A DNA stretch of 64,000 nucleotides from CAYOZN01 sp964408455. GTDB lineage: Bacteria; Planctomycetota; Phycisphaerae; UBA1845; UTPLA1. Under the pieces are notes generated by a model. The model saw only the letters and a list, made by a program, of their open reading frames with translations, ran no database searches and was not told the DNA's origin. The stretch spans positions 1 to 64,000 of the forward strand of contig CAYOZN010000011.1 in the NCBI GenBank assembly GCA_964408455.1. Direction: 5' to 3'. Made by a program: the position numbers and the translations under genes. This document shows, in pieces, positions 57,004 to 64,000 of this stretch (positions are counted from its first letter, which is position 1; every line of letters starts with the position of its first letter).

Positions 57004-58052
57004 CCCGTCACCATCTCCAGGTCCGCGGTGCGGCGGAGCTGATCGTCGAGAACACCCGACTGCATCATCGCCTTGATGTGATCGATTCGCTTGAATCGCG
57101 GACCCTCAAACTCTTCAACGGACAGGTTCATGCTCCTGTACGCGTTGTACAACTGCATAGCGCCACGCCGCGCATCCCATTGCGGCTTGAACTCCGGCAC
57201 GTGGCTCGGAAGCTTCTCGAAGCTGGCCCGATAGCAGCGGGTATCCGGACCTGCGCCCTCGGCGAATTCAACCCGGCTGCCGGGCACCGTCTCCATCACG
57301 ATGTCGGCAATCTCGCGGATGCGGAAGTTCTGATCGCTGCGGCCGACATTGAACGCTTCGTTGTGAACGGCGTCGCGCGGCGCCCGGGCGACCGCCATAA
57401 ACGCGCGGCACATATCCTCGACGTGGACGATCGGCCGCCAGGGCGTGCCGTCGCTCTTGAGCAGCACCTGACCGGTCGCCACTGCCCACGCAATCAGGTT
57501 GTTCAGCACGAGATCGAATCGCAATCTCGGAGAGACACCGTACACCGTGGCCGTTCGCAGGAAGACGGGGGTGAACCTGTCGTCGGCGAGCGTGGCGATG
57601 TCGCGCTCGGCCATGACCTTGGACTTCCCATACGGCGTAACCGGGTTGAACGCGGCCGTCTCGTCGAGCATCGTGTCTCCGGCAGCGCCGTAGTTGCTGC
57701 AGGAGGAGGAAAATACAAAGCGACGGACGCCGGCCTGACGGGCAATCTCCGCCAGCCGAACCGAGGCCCGGTGATTGATGTCGTACGTCAGATCGGGGTT
57801 GAGATTCCCCAGCGGATCGTTCGACAGCGCCGCCAGGTGCAGCACCGTTTCAATACCGTCGAAGTCTTCCTCGGTCACATCCCGCAGGTCCTTCGAGATG
57901 GTGGGAACATCGGCGATGGCGCCGCCGGCTTCAAACGTGCATGCGCGGTAAAGATCGCTGTCGAGGCCGACGACGTCAAAACCGGCATCGAGCATCATCG
58001 GCACCAGCACGGTGCCCACGTATCCCAGGTGTCCTGTTACCAGTACTGCCAC
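57000..58052 (-). CDS. NAD-dependent sugar epimerase/dehydratase (extended SDR)
   Basis: 350 residues. VAVLVTGHLGYVGTVLVPMM has the nucleotide-binding TGxxGxxG, HLAALSNDP the conserved acidic/Asn strand, and FSSSCSNYG plus PYGKSKVMAE the Ser/Tyr-x3-Lys catalytic set. The substrate is probably a CDP-sugar, given the cytidylyltransferase four genes away; epimerase or reductase cannot be told apart. The start is set by AAGGAGGG seven bases before the GTG at 58052; the longer frame (58088) would begin inside the leader. The stop overlaps the start of the downstream methyltransferase. Confidence 0.88.
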   Translation of the reverse strand: MAVLVTGHLGYVGTVLVPMMLDAGFDVVGLDSDLYRACTFEAGGAIADVPTISKDLRDVTEEDFDGIETVLHLAALSNDPLGNLNPDLTYDINHRASVRLAEIARQAGVRRFVFSSSCSNYGAAGDTMLDETAAFNPVTPYGKSKVMAERDIATLADDRFTPVFLRTATVYGVSPRLRFDLVLNNLIAWAVATGQVLLKSDGTPWRPIVHVEDMCRAFMAVARAPRDAVHNEAFNVGRSDQNFRIREIADIVMETVPGSRVEFAEGAGPDTRCYRASFEKLPSHVPEFKPQWDARRGAMQLYNAYRSMNLSVEEFEGPRFKRIDHIKAMMQSGVLDDQLRRTADLEMVTG

Positions 58053-58091
58053 GCGTCGTCCCTCCTTCACGTATAGGAAATCCGGCATCGA

Positions 58092-59378
58092 TCAGACGAT
58101 GCGCGGTTCCGGTATGGGCACAATAAAGCGTCCGCCACGCGAACGATATTCGGTCTGCGCGGTCATGATCTCTTCGGCGTAGTTCCACGCCAACAGCAGC
58201 AGGTAGTCCGGCATGTCCTCGAGCAGCACCGAGGGCGGGCGGATCTCCAGGTGATTGCCCGCCGTGTAAAGCCCGTGCTTGTGTGCGTTGATGTCCACCG
58301 CGTAGTCGATCAGCGATCGGTCGATGCCGACGAAGTTGAGCAGCGTCGTTGCCATGCCGCCACCGGCGCCGTACACGACGATTCGCCTGCCCTGCTGCCG
58401 CAGTTCGCCCAGCATGTCCAGCAGCCGATCCTTGATCGAGTGGACGCGGGATGCGAACGCCCGATACAGCTCCGGCCGGTCAATCCCACGGCTCTTTTCT
58501 TCGCCCAGCACTTCCCGCGCCGATTCGTCCGGTCGTTCCACCGTCTCCAGAAACACGCGAAGCGAGCCGCCCATCACCGAGGGCAGCCGTTCGACTCGGT
58601 TGATGAACAGCCCGTGCCGGCGGAAAAGTCGATCGATCGCCGTCGCCGAAAAGTAGCCCACGTTCTGGTGGAAGATCATGTCGAAGGCGGTGTCATCCAT
58701 CATCTGCACGAGATACGTCGACTGGATGACCGCCACGCCGTCGTCCTTCAGCAGCAGCCGAATGCCCGCCGCGAACCCGTCGAGATCGTCCACCAGGTTC
58801 AGCATGTTGTTGGCGATGACGACGTCTGCACGGCGGCCCTCATCGTGCAGCCGCTGGGCCACGTCGCGACCGAAAAATTCGCACAGCGTGGGGATGCCCG
58901 CCGCCTGCGCGACTTTGGCCGGGCCGCTGGCGGGATCGATGCCGAGCACCTCCAAGCCCCGATCCTTGAAGACGCGAAGCATATAGCCGTCGTTGCTGCC
59001 GATCTCGATGACGCGGCTGCCCGGCGCGAGGCCCCGGTCATTGACGATCTCTTCCGCGCACTGCGTGAAATGTCGAACGAGGCCGGCAAGCACGGAGGAG
59101 TAGTACGGATACTCGCCGCTGAAGAGCAGCTCGGGCGGTACGGTTCGCTCGATCTGGGCCAGCGTGCAATTCGGGCAGAACACCAGATCGAGTGGAAACA
59201 CCGGCTGCGGCCGATGCAGCTCCGACTCGCGAAGCAAAACATCGGCCAGCGGCATGTCGCCGAAGGACAGAATCCGCGTCAACGGCGCGTGATCACAGCA
59301 ACGGCATCGCACGGGCGATGCCGCACCGTAGTTGGGGCGCTCGCTCACGCCGGTAATTGGAGCAGGAGTTTGCGGCAA
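58092..59378 (-). CDS. C-methyltransferase-like protein lacking the usual catalytic Glu-His (pair 2, copy A)
   Basis: 428 residues with the same three domains: zinc-binding N-terminus (CRCC, then FCPNC), SAM domain (VIEIGSNDGYMLRVFKDRG), and the C-terminal domain (IVVYGAGGGMATTLLNFVGID, ending GGRFIVPIPEP). It is the paralogue of the 60973-62253 gene. Where that one has YHEHFSYFS, this one has FHQNVGYFS, so the Glu-His pair reported as catalytic in TcaB9 is Gln-Asn. It may act differently or be a non-catalytic partner. The start is uncertain (TTG at 59378, overlapping the PIG-L gene by 34 bases; a GTG ten codons on is possible). Confidence 0.83.
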   Translation of the reverse strand: MPQTPAPITGVSERPNYGAASPVRCRCCDHAPLTRILSFGDMPLADVLLRESELHRPQPVFPLDLVFCPNCTLAQIERTVPPELLFSGEYPYYSSVLAGLVRHFTQCAEEIVNDRGLAPGSRVIEIGSNDGYMLRVFKDRGLEVLGIDPASGPAKVAQAAGIPTLCEFFGRDVAQRLHDEGRRADVVIANNMLNLVDDLDGFAAGIRLLLKDDGVAVIQSTYLVQMMDDTAFDMIFHQNVGYFSATAIDRLFRRHGLFINRVERLPSVMGGSLRVFLETVERPDESAREVLGEEKSRGIDRPELYRAFASRVHSIKDRLLDMLGELRQQGRRIVVYGAGGGMATTLLNFVGIDRSLIDYAVDINAHKHGLYTAGNHLEIRPPSVLLEDMPDYLLLLAWNYAEEIMTAQTEYRSRGGRFIVPIPEPRIV

Positions 59379-60010
59379 TGAAATGCCTCAGCAAAGCCCG
59401 AGGGAGCACGACACTCGATGCCGCGCAGTCGCATGAGGGCGCGGAACGTGTCCTCGGTAAACCAGTACTTGTTCTGCTGCGTGGCGAAGTGCTTCATCAG
59501 CAGCTCGATCTTGGCGGTCGCCGCACGTTCGTCCAACGGGACGTAGACGCCCGGCCGCGACAGATCGCCTTCGTACTTGGGAATCTCGTATTCGAATATC
59601 AGATGGTTGCGAAACGTGTTCCACGTAAGCTCGTGCAGGACCCGATGATCCTGGTGCGAGTCGTCGTGATGGTGCGTGAAGATCACATCCGGCTCGAATT
59701 CGGCGCGGATGGCCTCAAAGCGGCGCTTGATGTCGGCCCACTGCGAGGGGAAGTAGCCGTCGGTGAAGTTGTCGACCGATATGGCGCCCTCCGCGCCCTG
59801 CGCGAACCAGGCCTCGGCGCTGCGCTCCGCCTCGCCGCTGCGGGTGCGCTCTCCGGAAAAGACGCACCACTTCATCTGCATCCGCGGCCGTGCGGAGGCC
59901 ATGCTCCACAGGGTGCCTCCGCAGCCGATCTCGATATCGTCGCAGTGGGCGCCGAGACAGAGCACCCGGGACGCCCGATCGCTCGCCGCATTCAGCAGTA
60001 AGGAGATCAT
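59345..60010 (-). CDS. PIG-L/LmbE-family deacetylase
   Basis: 221 residues. VLCLGAHCDDIEIGCGGTL has the zinc motif (A-H-x-D-D), and FTHHHDDSHQDHRVLHELTW supplies the third His and the family's second metal and catalytic residues. These enzymes remove N-acetyl groups from amino sugars or conjugates. Here the target is probably an N-acetyl nucleotide sugar or a lipid-linked sugar of the locus. The ATG at 60010 has AAGG just upstream. It is followed directly by the methyltransferase gene. Confidence 0.93.
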   Translation of the reverse strand: MISLLLNAASDRASRVLCLGAHCDDIEIGCGGTLWSMASARPRMQMKWCVFSGERTRSGEAERSAEAWFAQGAEGAISVDNFTDGYFPSQWADIKRRFEAIRAEFEPDVIFTHHHDDSHQDHRVLHELTWNTFRNHLIFEYEIPKYEGDLSRPGVYVPLDERAATAKIELLMKHFATQQNKYWFTEDTFRALMRLRGIECRAPSGFAEAFHCRKLLLQLPA

Positions 60011-60026
60011 TCCGGTAAAGGTCTCG

Positions 60027-60917
60027 CTATCGCGTCTGACGATGGCCGTTGGCGCTCACGGTCTCAAATCCGCCATTGGCGGACGGGACACGCCGCAGTT
60101 CCAGCGTGCCGCCGTGGCGGCCCGGCCGATCGTCGTCGGGACTGCCCTTCCACACTTCCCACGGCGCGTTGCTTGCGGCATACAGATCGTCGAGCCGCTG
60201 CTTGTCCTTGAACGTATCCATGGACATCCAGAAGCCGCGATGCTGGTAGGCCACCAGCTTGCGCTCCCGGATCAGGCGCTGGAATGGATCGAGCACGAGC
60301 TCGTCGCCCTGCCGCATGTAGCGGAAAATGTCCTTGCGAAGCACGAAGTAGCCGCCGTTTATCCACGTGTCCGATTTTTCAACGTGCTGAATGTCGTCCA
60401 CCGTCGAGTCGGCCGCCAGCTTGACCAGGTGATACGTGTGGGCCGGCCGCACGCACAGAAAGCTGGCCACGCAGTCGTGCCCCTCGAAATGCTCGATCAT
60501 GGTCGGCAGCGGGCAATCGGTCAGGCCGTCGCTGTAGTTGGCGAGAAACACGTCCTCGCCCTCGAGGTGCGGCTCGACCAGCTTGAGGCGCTCGCCGATG
60601 TTCGAGTTCGCGCCGGTGTCCACGAAGGTGATGCGCCAGTTCTGAATATCGTGGTTGAGCAGCTCGACGCGCTGCCCTCCGTCGCTGAGGACGAAGTCGT
60701 TGGACATGCACTCGTCGTAGCCGAGGAAATACCGCTTGATGACGTCGGCCTTGTAGCCGAGGCAGAGAATGAAGTCGGTATGGCCGTAATGGGCGTAGTA
60801 CTTCATCACGTGCCAGAGGACCGGCCGATAGCCGATGTTGACCATGGGCTTGGGAATGGCATCGGAATAGTCCCTCAGCCGGGTACCCTGTCCACCGCAG
60901 AACAAAACGACTTTCAT
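60027..60917 (-). CDS. rfbF: glucose-1-phosphate cytidylyltransferase
   Basis: 296 residues. MKVVLFCGGQGTRLRDYSDA is the nucleotidyltransferase signature of the CTP type, and IPKPMVNIGYRPVLWHVMKYY, TFVDTGANSNIGERLKLV and GGYFVLRKDIF fit RfbF. It makes CDP-glucose, first step to CDP-3,6-dideoxyhexoses and CDP-linked branched sugars. The next enzyme, CDP-glucose 4,6-dehydratase, is not in the window. The last 40 residues are variable. ATG at 60917 is preferred to the start 11 codons upstream because it fits the family N-terminus. Confidence 0.94.
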   Translation of the reverse strand: MKVVLFCGGQGTRLRDYSDAIPKPMVNIGYRPVLWHVMKYYAHYGHTDFILCLGYKADVIKRYFLGYDECMSNDFVLSDGGQRVELLNHDIQNWRITFVDTGANSNIGERLKLVEPHLEGEDVFLANYSDGLTDCPLPTMIEHFEGHDCVASFLCVRPAHTYHLVKLAADSTVDDIQHVEKSDTWINGGYFVLRKDIFRYMRQGDELVLDPFQRLIRERKLVAYQHRGFWMSMDTFKDKQRLDDLYAASNAPWEVWKGSPDDDRPGRHGGTLELRRVPSANGGFETVSANGHRQTR

Positions 60918-60972
60918 GACTGAGCTCCCTCGACCTTCTGCTGCGAGCACCTGTTCGCTGCCAGGGGCCGGA

Positions 60973-62253
60973 TCATTCGAACACCGTCAGTTCCGGAATG
61001 GGCACCACGAACCGGCCGCCCCATTCGCGGATGTAGGCATGTTGATCCATGATCTCCCTGCGCAGATTCCAGGGCAGGATCAACACGTAATCGGGCCGGT
61101 CTTCGCGGAGTTTTTCCGGCGGGAAGATGGGGATGTGCGTTCCCGGCAGGAACTTGCCATGCTTGTGCGGGCTGCGGTCGACCGTGTAGTCCAGGAAATC
61201 GGTCCGAATGCCGCAGTAGTTCAGCAGGGTGTTGCCCTTGCCCGGCGCGCCGTAGCCGGCGACGCGCTTGCCGGCGTCGCGCGCTTCGATCAGGAATGAC
61301 AGCAATCGCCGCTTGGTGCGCTCCACCTGCGATGCAAAGCGCGTGTAGGTATCCAGCGCGCAGATGCCACTCGACTCCTCGGCCGAAAGCAGCTTCCGAA
61401 GCCGATCGGCGACAGGCCTGATGTCGTCATCATGGCATGCAAAGACCCGCAGCGAGCCGCCGTGCGACTTGAGTTCCTCGCAGTCAAAGAAGCGCAGGCC
61501 ATGGGCCATCAGCATTCGATCGACCGTCTGCGCGGAAAAGTACGAAAAATGCTCGTGATAGATGGTGTCGAACTGGTTCTCTTCCATCAGCCGCGACAGG
61601 TGCGGGAATTCGAGCGTGATCACGCCGCCGGGCTTCAGCAGAATCTTCAACCCGCCGATGAAGTCGTTCAGATCGGGCACCTGGGCGAGCACGTTGTTGC
61701 CGGCGATGAGATCGGCGCCGCGGCCCTCGGCGACCAGCTCCCGGGCTGTCTGGCGGCCGAAGAATTTCACGAGCGTCGGCACGCCGCGCTCGACGGCGAC
61801 TTTGGCGACGTTTGCCGCGGGCTCGATGCCCAGCGCCGGGATGCCGCGCTGCACAAAATACTGAAGCAGGTATCCGTCGTTGCTCGCGACTTCGACCACG
61901 AGGCTCGCCGGCCCCAGCCCGAACCGGTCAATCGCCAGTTCGACGTACTTTTCGGCATGGCGCAGCCACGAATCTGAATAGGACGAGAAGTACGCATAAT
62001 CGCTGAAAATGTGCTCGGGGGTGACATATTCCTCGAGCTGCACGAGAAAGCACTCGCCGCACACGTAAACGCGCAGCGGATAGAACGGCTCCATCTGGTT
62101 GAGCTGATCGGCGCTGAGGAAGCTCTCGCACAGGGGGGACATGCCAAGATCAACCACCACGTGCCTGAGCGGCGTCCCGCAGAATCGGCAGGCGGCCGTA
62201 CTTGCCGCGTCCGACGTCGACTCAACCCCGGTCATTGCCAATGCCTGACTCAT
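60973..62253 (-). CDS. sugar C-methyltransferase (pair 2, copy B)
   Basis: 426 residues, NovU/TylC3/TcaB9-like. The N-terminal zinc site is CRFCG with CGECF; the SAM domain has LVVEVASNDGYLLQYFVQRG. The catalytic block YHEHFSYFSAQTVDRML is intact, and the third domain reads VAGYGAPGKGNTLLNYCGI, ending in GGRFVVPIPEL. It should methylate C-3 (or C-5) of a 4-keto-6-deoxy nucleotide sugar, most simply a CDP-sugar from the adjacent rfbF product. Its intact motif makes it the best candidate for the active enzyme of pair 2. ATG at 62253, 12 bases after the upstream gene. Confidence 0.93.
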   Translation of the reverse strand: MSQALAMTGVESTSDAASTAACRFCGTPLRHVVVDLGMSPLCESFLSADQLNQMEPFYPLRVYVCGECFLVQLEEYVTPEHIFSDYAYFSSYSDSWLRHAEKYVELAIDRFGLGPASLVVEVASNDGYLLQYFVQRGIPALGIEPAANVAKVAVERGVPTLVKFFGRQTARELVAEGRGADLIAGNNVLAQVPDLNDFIGGLKILLKPGGVITLEFPHLSRLMEENQFDTIYHEHFSYFSAQTVDRMLMAHGLRFFDCEELKSHGGSLRVFACHDDDIRPVADRLRKLLSAEESSGICALDTYTRFASQVERTKRRLLSFLIEARDAGKRVAGYGAPGKGNTLLNYCGIRTDFLDYTVDRSPHKHGKFLPGTHIPIFPPEKLREDRPDYVLILPWNLRREIMDQHAYIREWGGRFVVPIPELTVFE

Positions 62254-62265
62254 TGCATTATCCCG

Positions 62266-63489
62266 TTAAGCCAGATGGACTGCCGGCTCCAGCCCCATCG
62301 CGGCAAGAGAACTCCGAATCTCGGACTCGTACACCGGGTTCATCACGATCACGTGGTCCGGCCGATGCTCTTTAAGAAAGTCCGGCGGCACCACCGGCTG
62401 ACCGGTGCCCGGAAGGAAGGTGCCATGTTTCCTCGGATTGACGTCCACGGCGCAGGAGACTTCCTGCGCCGGCGAAAGCGCATTCAGAAAGCTGACGCCC
62501 CGCGCGCCGCCGCCCCACAGCACCGTTCGCGCCCCGGCCGCCGCGAATCCGCGCAGCCTGCTGCGCCACGATTGCACGCGCTGTTGATAATACGTGGAGA
62601 AGCCATCGACGAGATGGGCCAGTTCGCCGATACCGTTCCCGTTCGGCAGCGGCGCATCGACGGCGGCGTTCGCCTCCGACGAGATTCGTGCCTCTATCAC
62701 CAGGTACTGTCCGCTGAAAGTTTCGCGGACGCGCAACACGTCGAACCCGGCCAGCGTAAACGCGGCGCTCAGCGAAGGCGCCGTGAAGTAAGAACAATGT
62801 TCGTAGATGATGTCCCAGATGGAACGATCGCGCAGCGGATAAAGCGTGTTGGGAACCTCGAACATCACGGTGCAGCCCAGCCGCCGGCCGATCACCCGCC
62901 GCAGCATGCTGAGAAATGCATGCGGCTCGGGAATGTGTTCAAACACCTGGCGGCAGCAGATCAGATCGGCCGGCTCTTCCGCAAACTGCTCCGAGTAATA
63001 TTCGCTGACGATGCGAACGCGGCCGTCATCCGGCTGGCCCGTGGGAACGTAGCTGGGATCGAAGCCGGCGCCGCGGTTCTGGCCGGCGCGGCAGATCGTC
63101 CGGAGAAAGGCGCCGTCGCCGCAGCCGATTTCGACGACATCCTTTCCGCGAATGCCGTAGGTTTCCACGAGTTCGCCCGCCAGCTCGTCGGCATAGGCGG
63201 CAAAGACCGACGAGTGATGCAGGGCGTTGTCATAGGACTGGCCATAGGCAAGCAGTGCCGCGTCGAACGCCGCATTGAAGATCAGGCCGCACTGCCGGCA
63301 GAAGACCAGGTCGATGTCGCCGCGCGGACACGCGGCGGCCGAGTCTCGCGTCGGCCACTGCACGCAGGCATTCACCGGCACCTCGTGCTGGCGGAAAAAG
63401 GACTTCGCGGCCGCGCTGCCGCAGGAGGGGCAGTACGACTCGCCGGTGGTCCCGATTTCGTGTTGTTTCGCGGGGGACAGCGATGCCAT
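62266..63489 (-). CDS. C-methyltransferase-like protein (pair 1, copy B)
   Basis: 407 residues. The zinc part is CPSCGSAAAKSFF and FCRQCGLIFNAAFDAALLAY, the SAM domain VVEIGCGDGAFLRTICRAG, and the Glu-His pair lies in DIIYEHCSYFTAPSL. The C-terminal domain has TVLWGGGARGVSFLNAL and PDHVIVMNPVYESEI. Paralogue of the 55777-57003 gene. Members of this subgroup often carry 'putative zinc binding' and 'C-methyltransferase C-terminal' domains, and their substrates are not known. ATG at 63489 has GGAAG six bases upstream; a GTG five codons earlier is possible. It is the first gene of the minus-strand locus, divergent from the oxidoreductase. Confidence 0.88.
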   Translation of the reverse strand: MASLSPAKQHEIGTTGESYCPSCGSAAAKSFFRQHEVPVNACVQWPTRDSAAACPRGDIDLVFCRQCGLIFNAAFDAALLAYGQSYDNALHHSSVFAAYADELAGELVETYGIRGKDVVEIGCGDGAFLRTICRAGQNRGAGFDPSYVPTGQPDDGRVRIVSEYYSEQFAEEPADLICCRQVFEHIPEPHAFLSMLRRVIGRRLGCTVMFEVPNTLYPLRDRSIWDIIYEHCSYFTAPSLSAAFTLAGFDVLRVRETFSGQYLVIEARISSEANAAVDAPLPNGNGIGELAHLVDGFSTYYQQRVQSWRSRLRGFAAAGARTVLWGGGARGVSFLNALSPAQEVSCAVDVNPRKHGTFLPGTGQPVVPPDFLKEHRPDHVIVMNPVYESEIRSSLAAMGLEPAVHLA

Positions 63490-63605
63490 GCTATCTTCCG
63501 GCACAGTGGACGACAGTCTGCCGCTTGCGGACGCGGATGCGCCGCCCGAGTATTCGCAGGCTCAGGCTGCCGTCACGACGCGTTTGTGATCGTTGAAGCA
63601 CACTC

Positions 63606-64000
63606 ATGAATCCGGATTTTCTCATCATCGGGGCGGGTATTGTCGGATTAAGCGTGGCCCGCGAACTTCGCGCCCGGCACGCCGGGGCGTCGATCGTCGT
63701 GGTCGACAAGGAATCCGAACTGGGCCGGCACGCCAGCGGCCGTAACAGCGGCGTACTTCATTCGGGGATCTACTACGACACGTCGACGACGCGATTCAAA
63801 ACCTGTTCCGCGGGTTCTAGAGAGTTGCGCGAGTGGGCGATGGCTGCGGGCGCCGATATCCGCAGAGTCGGCAAGCTCATCGTGCCCCAGGAGGAACATC
63901 TCGCGGCGAGTCTCGAATCCGTCCTGCTGCCGCGGGCGCAGGCGGCGAAGATTCCCGCTGAACTGGTGCGCGATGGCGACGTTCGCCGAATCGAACCGTC
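63606..64000 (+). CDS. LhgO-like FAD-dependent oxidoreductase (partial, cut by window end)
   Basis: The first about 131 residues are visible. MNPDFLIIGAGIVGLSVARE has the GxGxxG FAD site, VVVDKESELGRHASGRNSGV is the family's conserved stretch, and HSGIYYDTST follows. This matches L-2-hydroxyglutarate oxidase/dehydrogenase-type proteins of the DAO family. In planctomycete polysaccharide loci such genes occur without an obvious substrate. It is divergent from the methyltransferase, with 116 bases between that may hold both promoters. The C-terminus is outside the window. Confidence 0.85.
   Translation, partial: MNPDFLIIGAGIVGLSVARELRARHAGASIVVVDKESELGRHASGRNSGVLHSGIYYDTSTTRFKTCSAGSRELREWAMAAGADIRRVGKLIVPQEEHLAASLESVLLPRAQAAKIPAELVRDGDVRRIEP

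Overview
The window looks like a chromosomal segment of a GC-rich planctomycete, most likely of the Phycisphaerae type. Three pointers support this: secreted proteins ending in a variant PEP-CTERM-like tail (PAPGA, hydrophobic helix, Arg-rich end), a small membrane protein with a CxxCGYNLTG...CPECG signature, and large secreted proteins built from repeated beta-sandwich modules. The lineage is inferred; no rRNA is present.

Layout. 0-8 kb: a REP-associated tyrosine transposase between inverted REP hairpins, then alaS, a thioredoxin lipoprotein and the DNA translocase ftsK. 8-15 kb: housekeeping and accessory genes (nucleotidyltransferase-like protein beside a 21-bp tandem repeat, glycosyltransferase, small conserved protein, RsbU-type phosphatase, DUF192, LolA-like, HAD phosphatase, DUF3052-like). 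15-19 kb: acsA and a divergent phosphohexomutase-fold protein whose catalytic loops are all degraded. 19-24.2 kb: a palindrome array, a PHP-domain/SMC-like ATPase (TrlF-like, probable defence gene), about 1.1 kb of non-coding repeat-rich DNA, and the tmRNA gene ssrA with a clear TATAAT promoter.

24-34 kb: on the minus strand, a 1485-residue TPR protein, rfbC and a gingipain-like C25 peptidase follow one another closely. Upstream are three PAPGA-tail secreted proteins, two of them paralogues, ending at a strong intrinsic terminator, plus a secreted hypothetical protein. A lone plus-strand gene (34.7-37.7 kb) encodes a BACON-like cell-surface protein.

37.7-63.5 kb is one long minus-strand polysaccharide locus. 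It holds five GT2 glycosyltransferases, a PssD/PssE pair, a NodB deacetylase, a Wzy-like polymerase, a Wzx-like flippase, a pyruvyltransferase with an F420-dehydrogenase-beta-like partner, a PIG-L deacetylase, glucose-1-phosphate cytidylyltransferase, an SDR epimerase and four C-methyltransferase-like proteins in two paralogous pairs. A 1778-residue secreted repeat protein sits inside it. Together these suggest synthesis, assembly and export of a pyruvylated, deacetylated polymer with branched (C-methylated) CDP-sugars. The CDP-glucose 4,6-dehydratase, priming transferase and Wza/Wzc export parts are not in view. At the right edge a divergent LhgO-like FAD oxidoreductase is cut by the window end.

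Many starts were moved inward from the longest open frame on the basis of ribosome-binding sites and homology. All family assignments come from reading motifs, not from searches.
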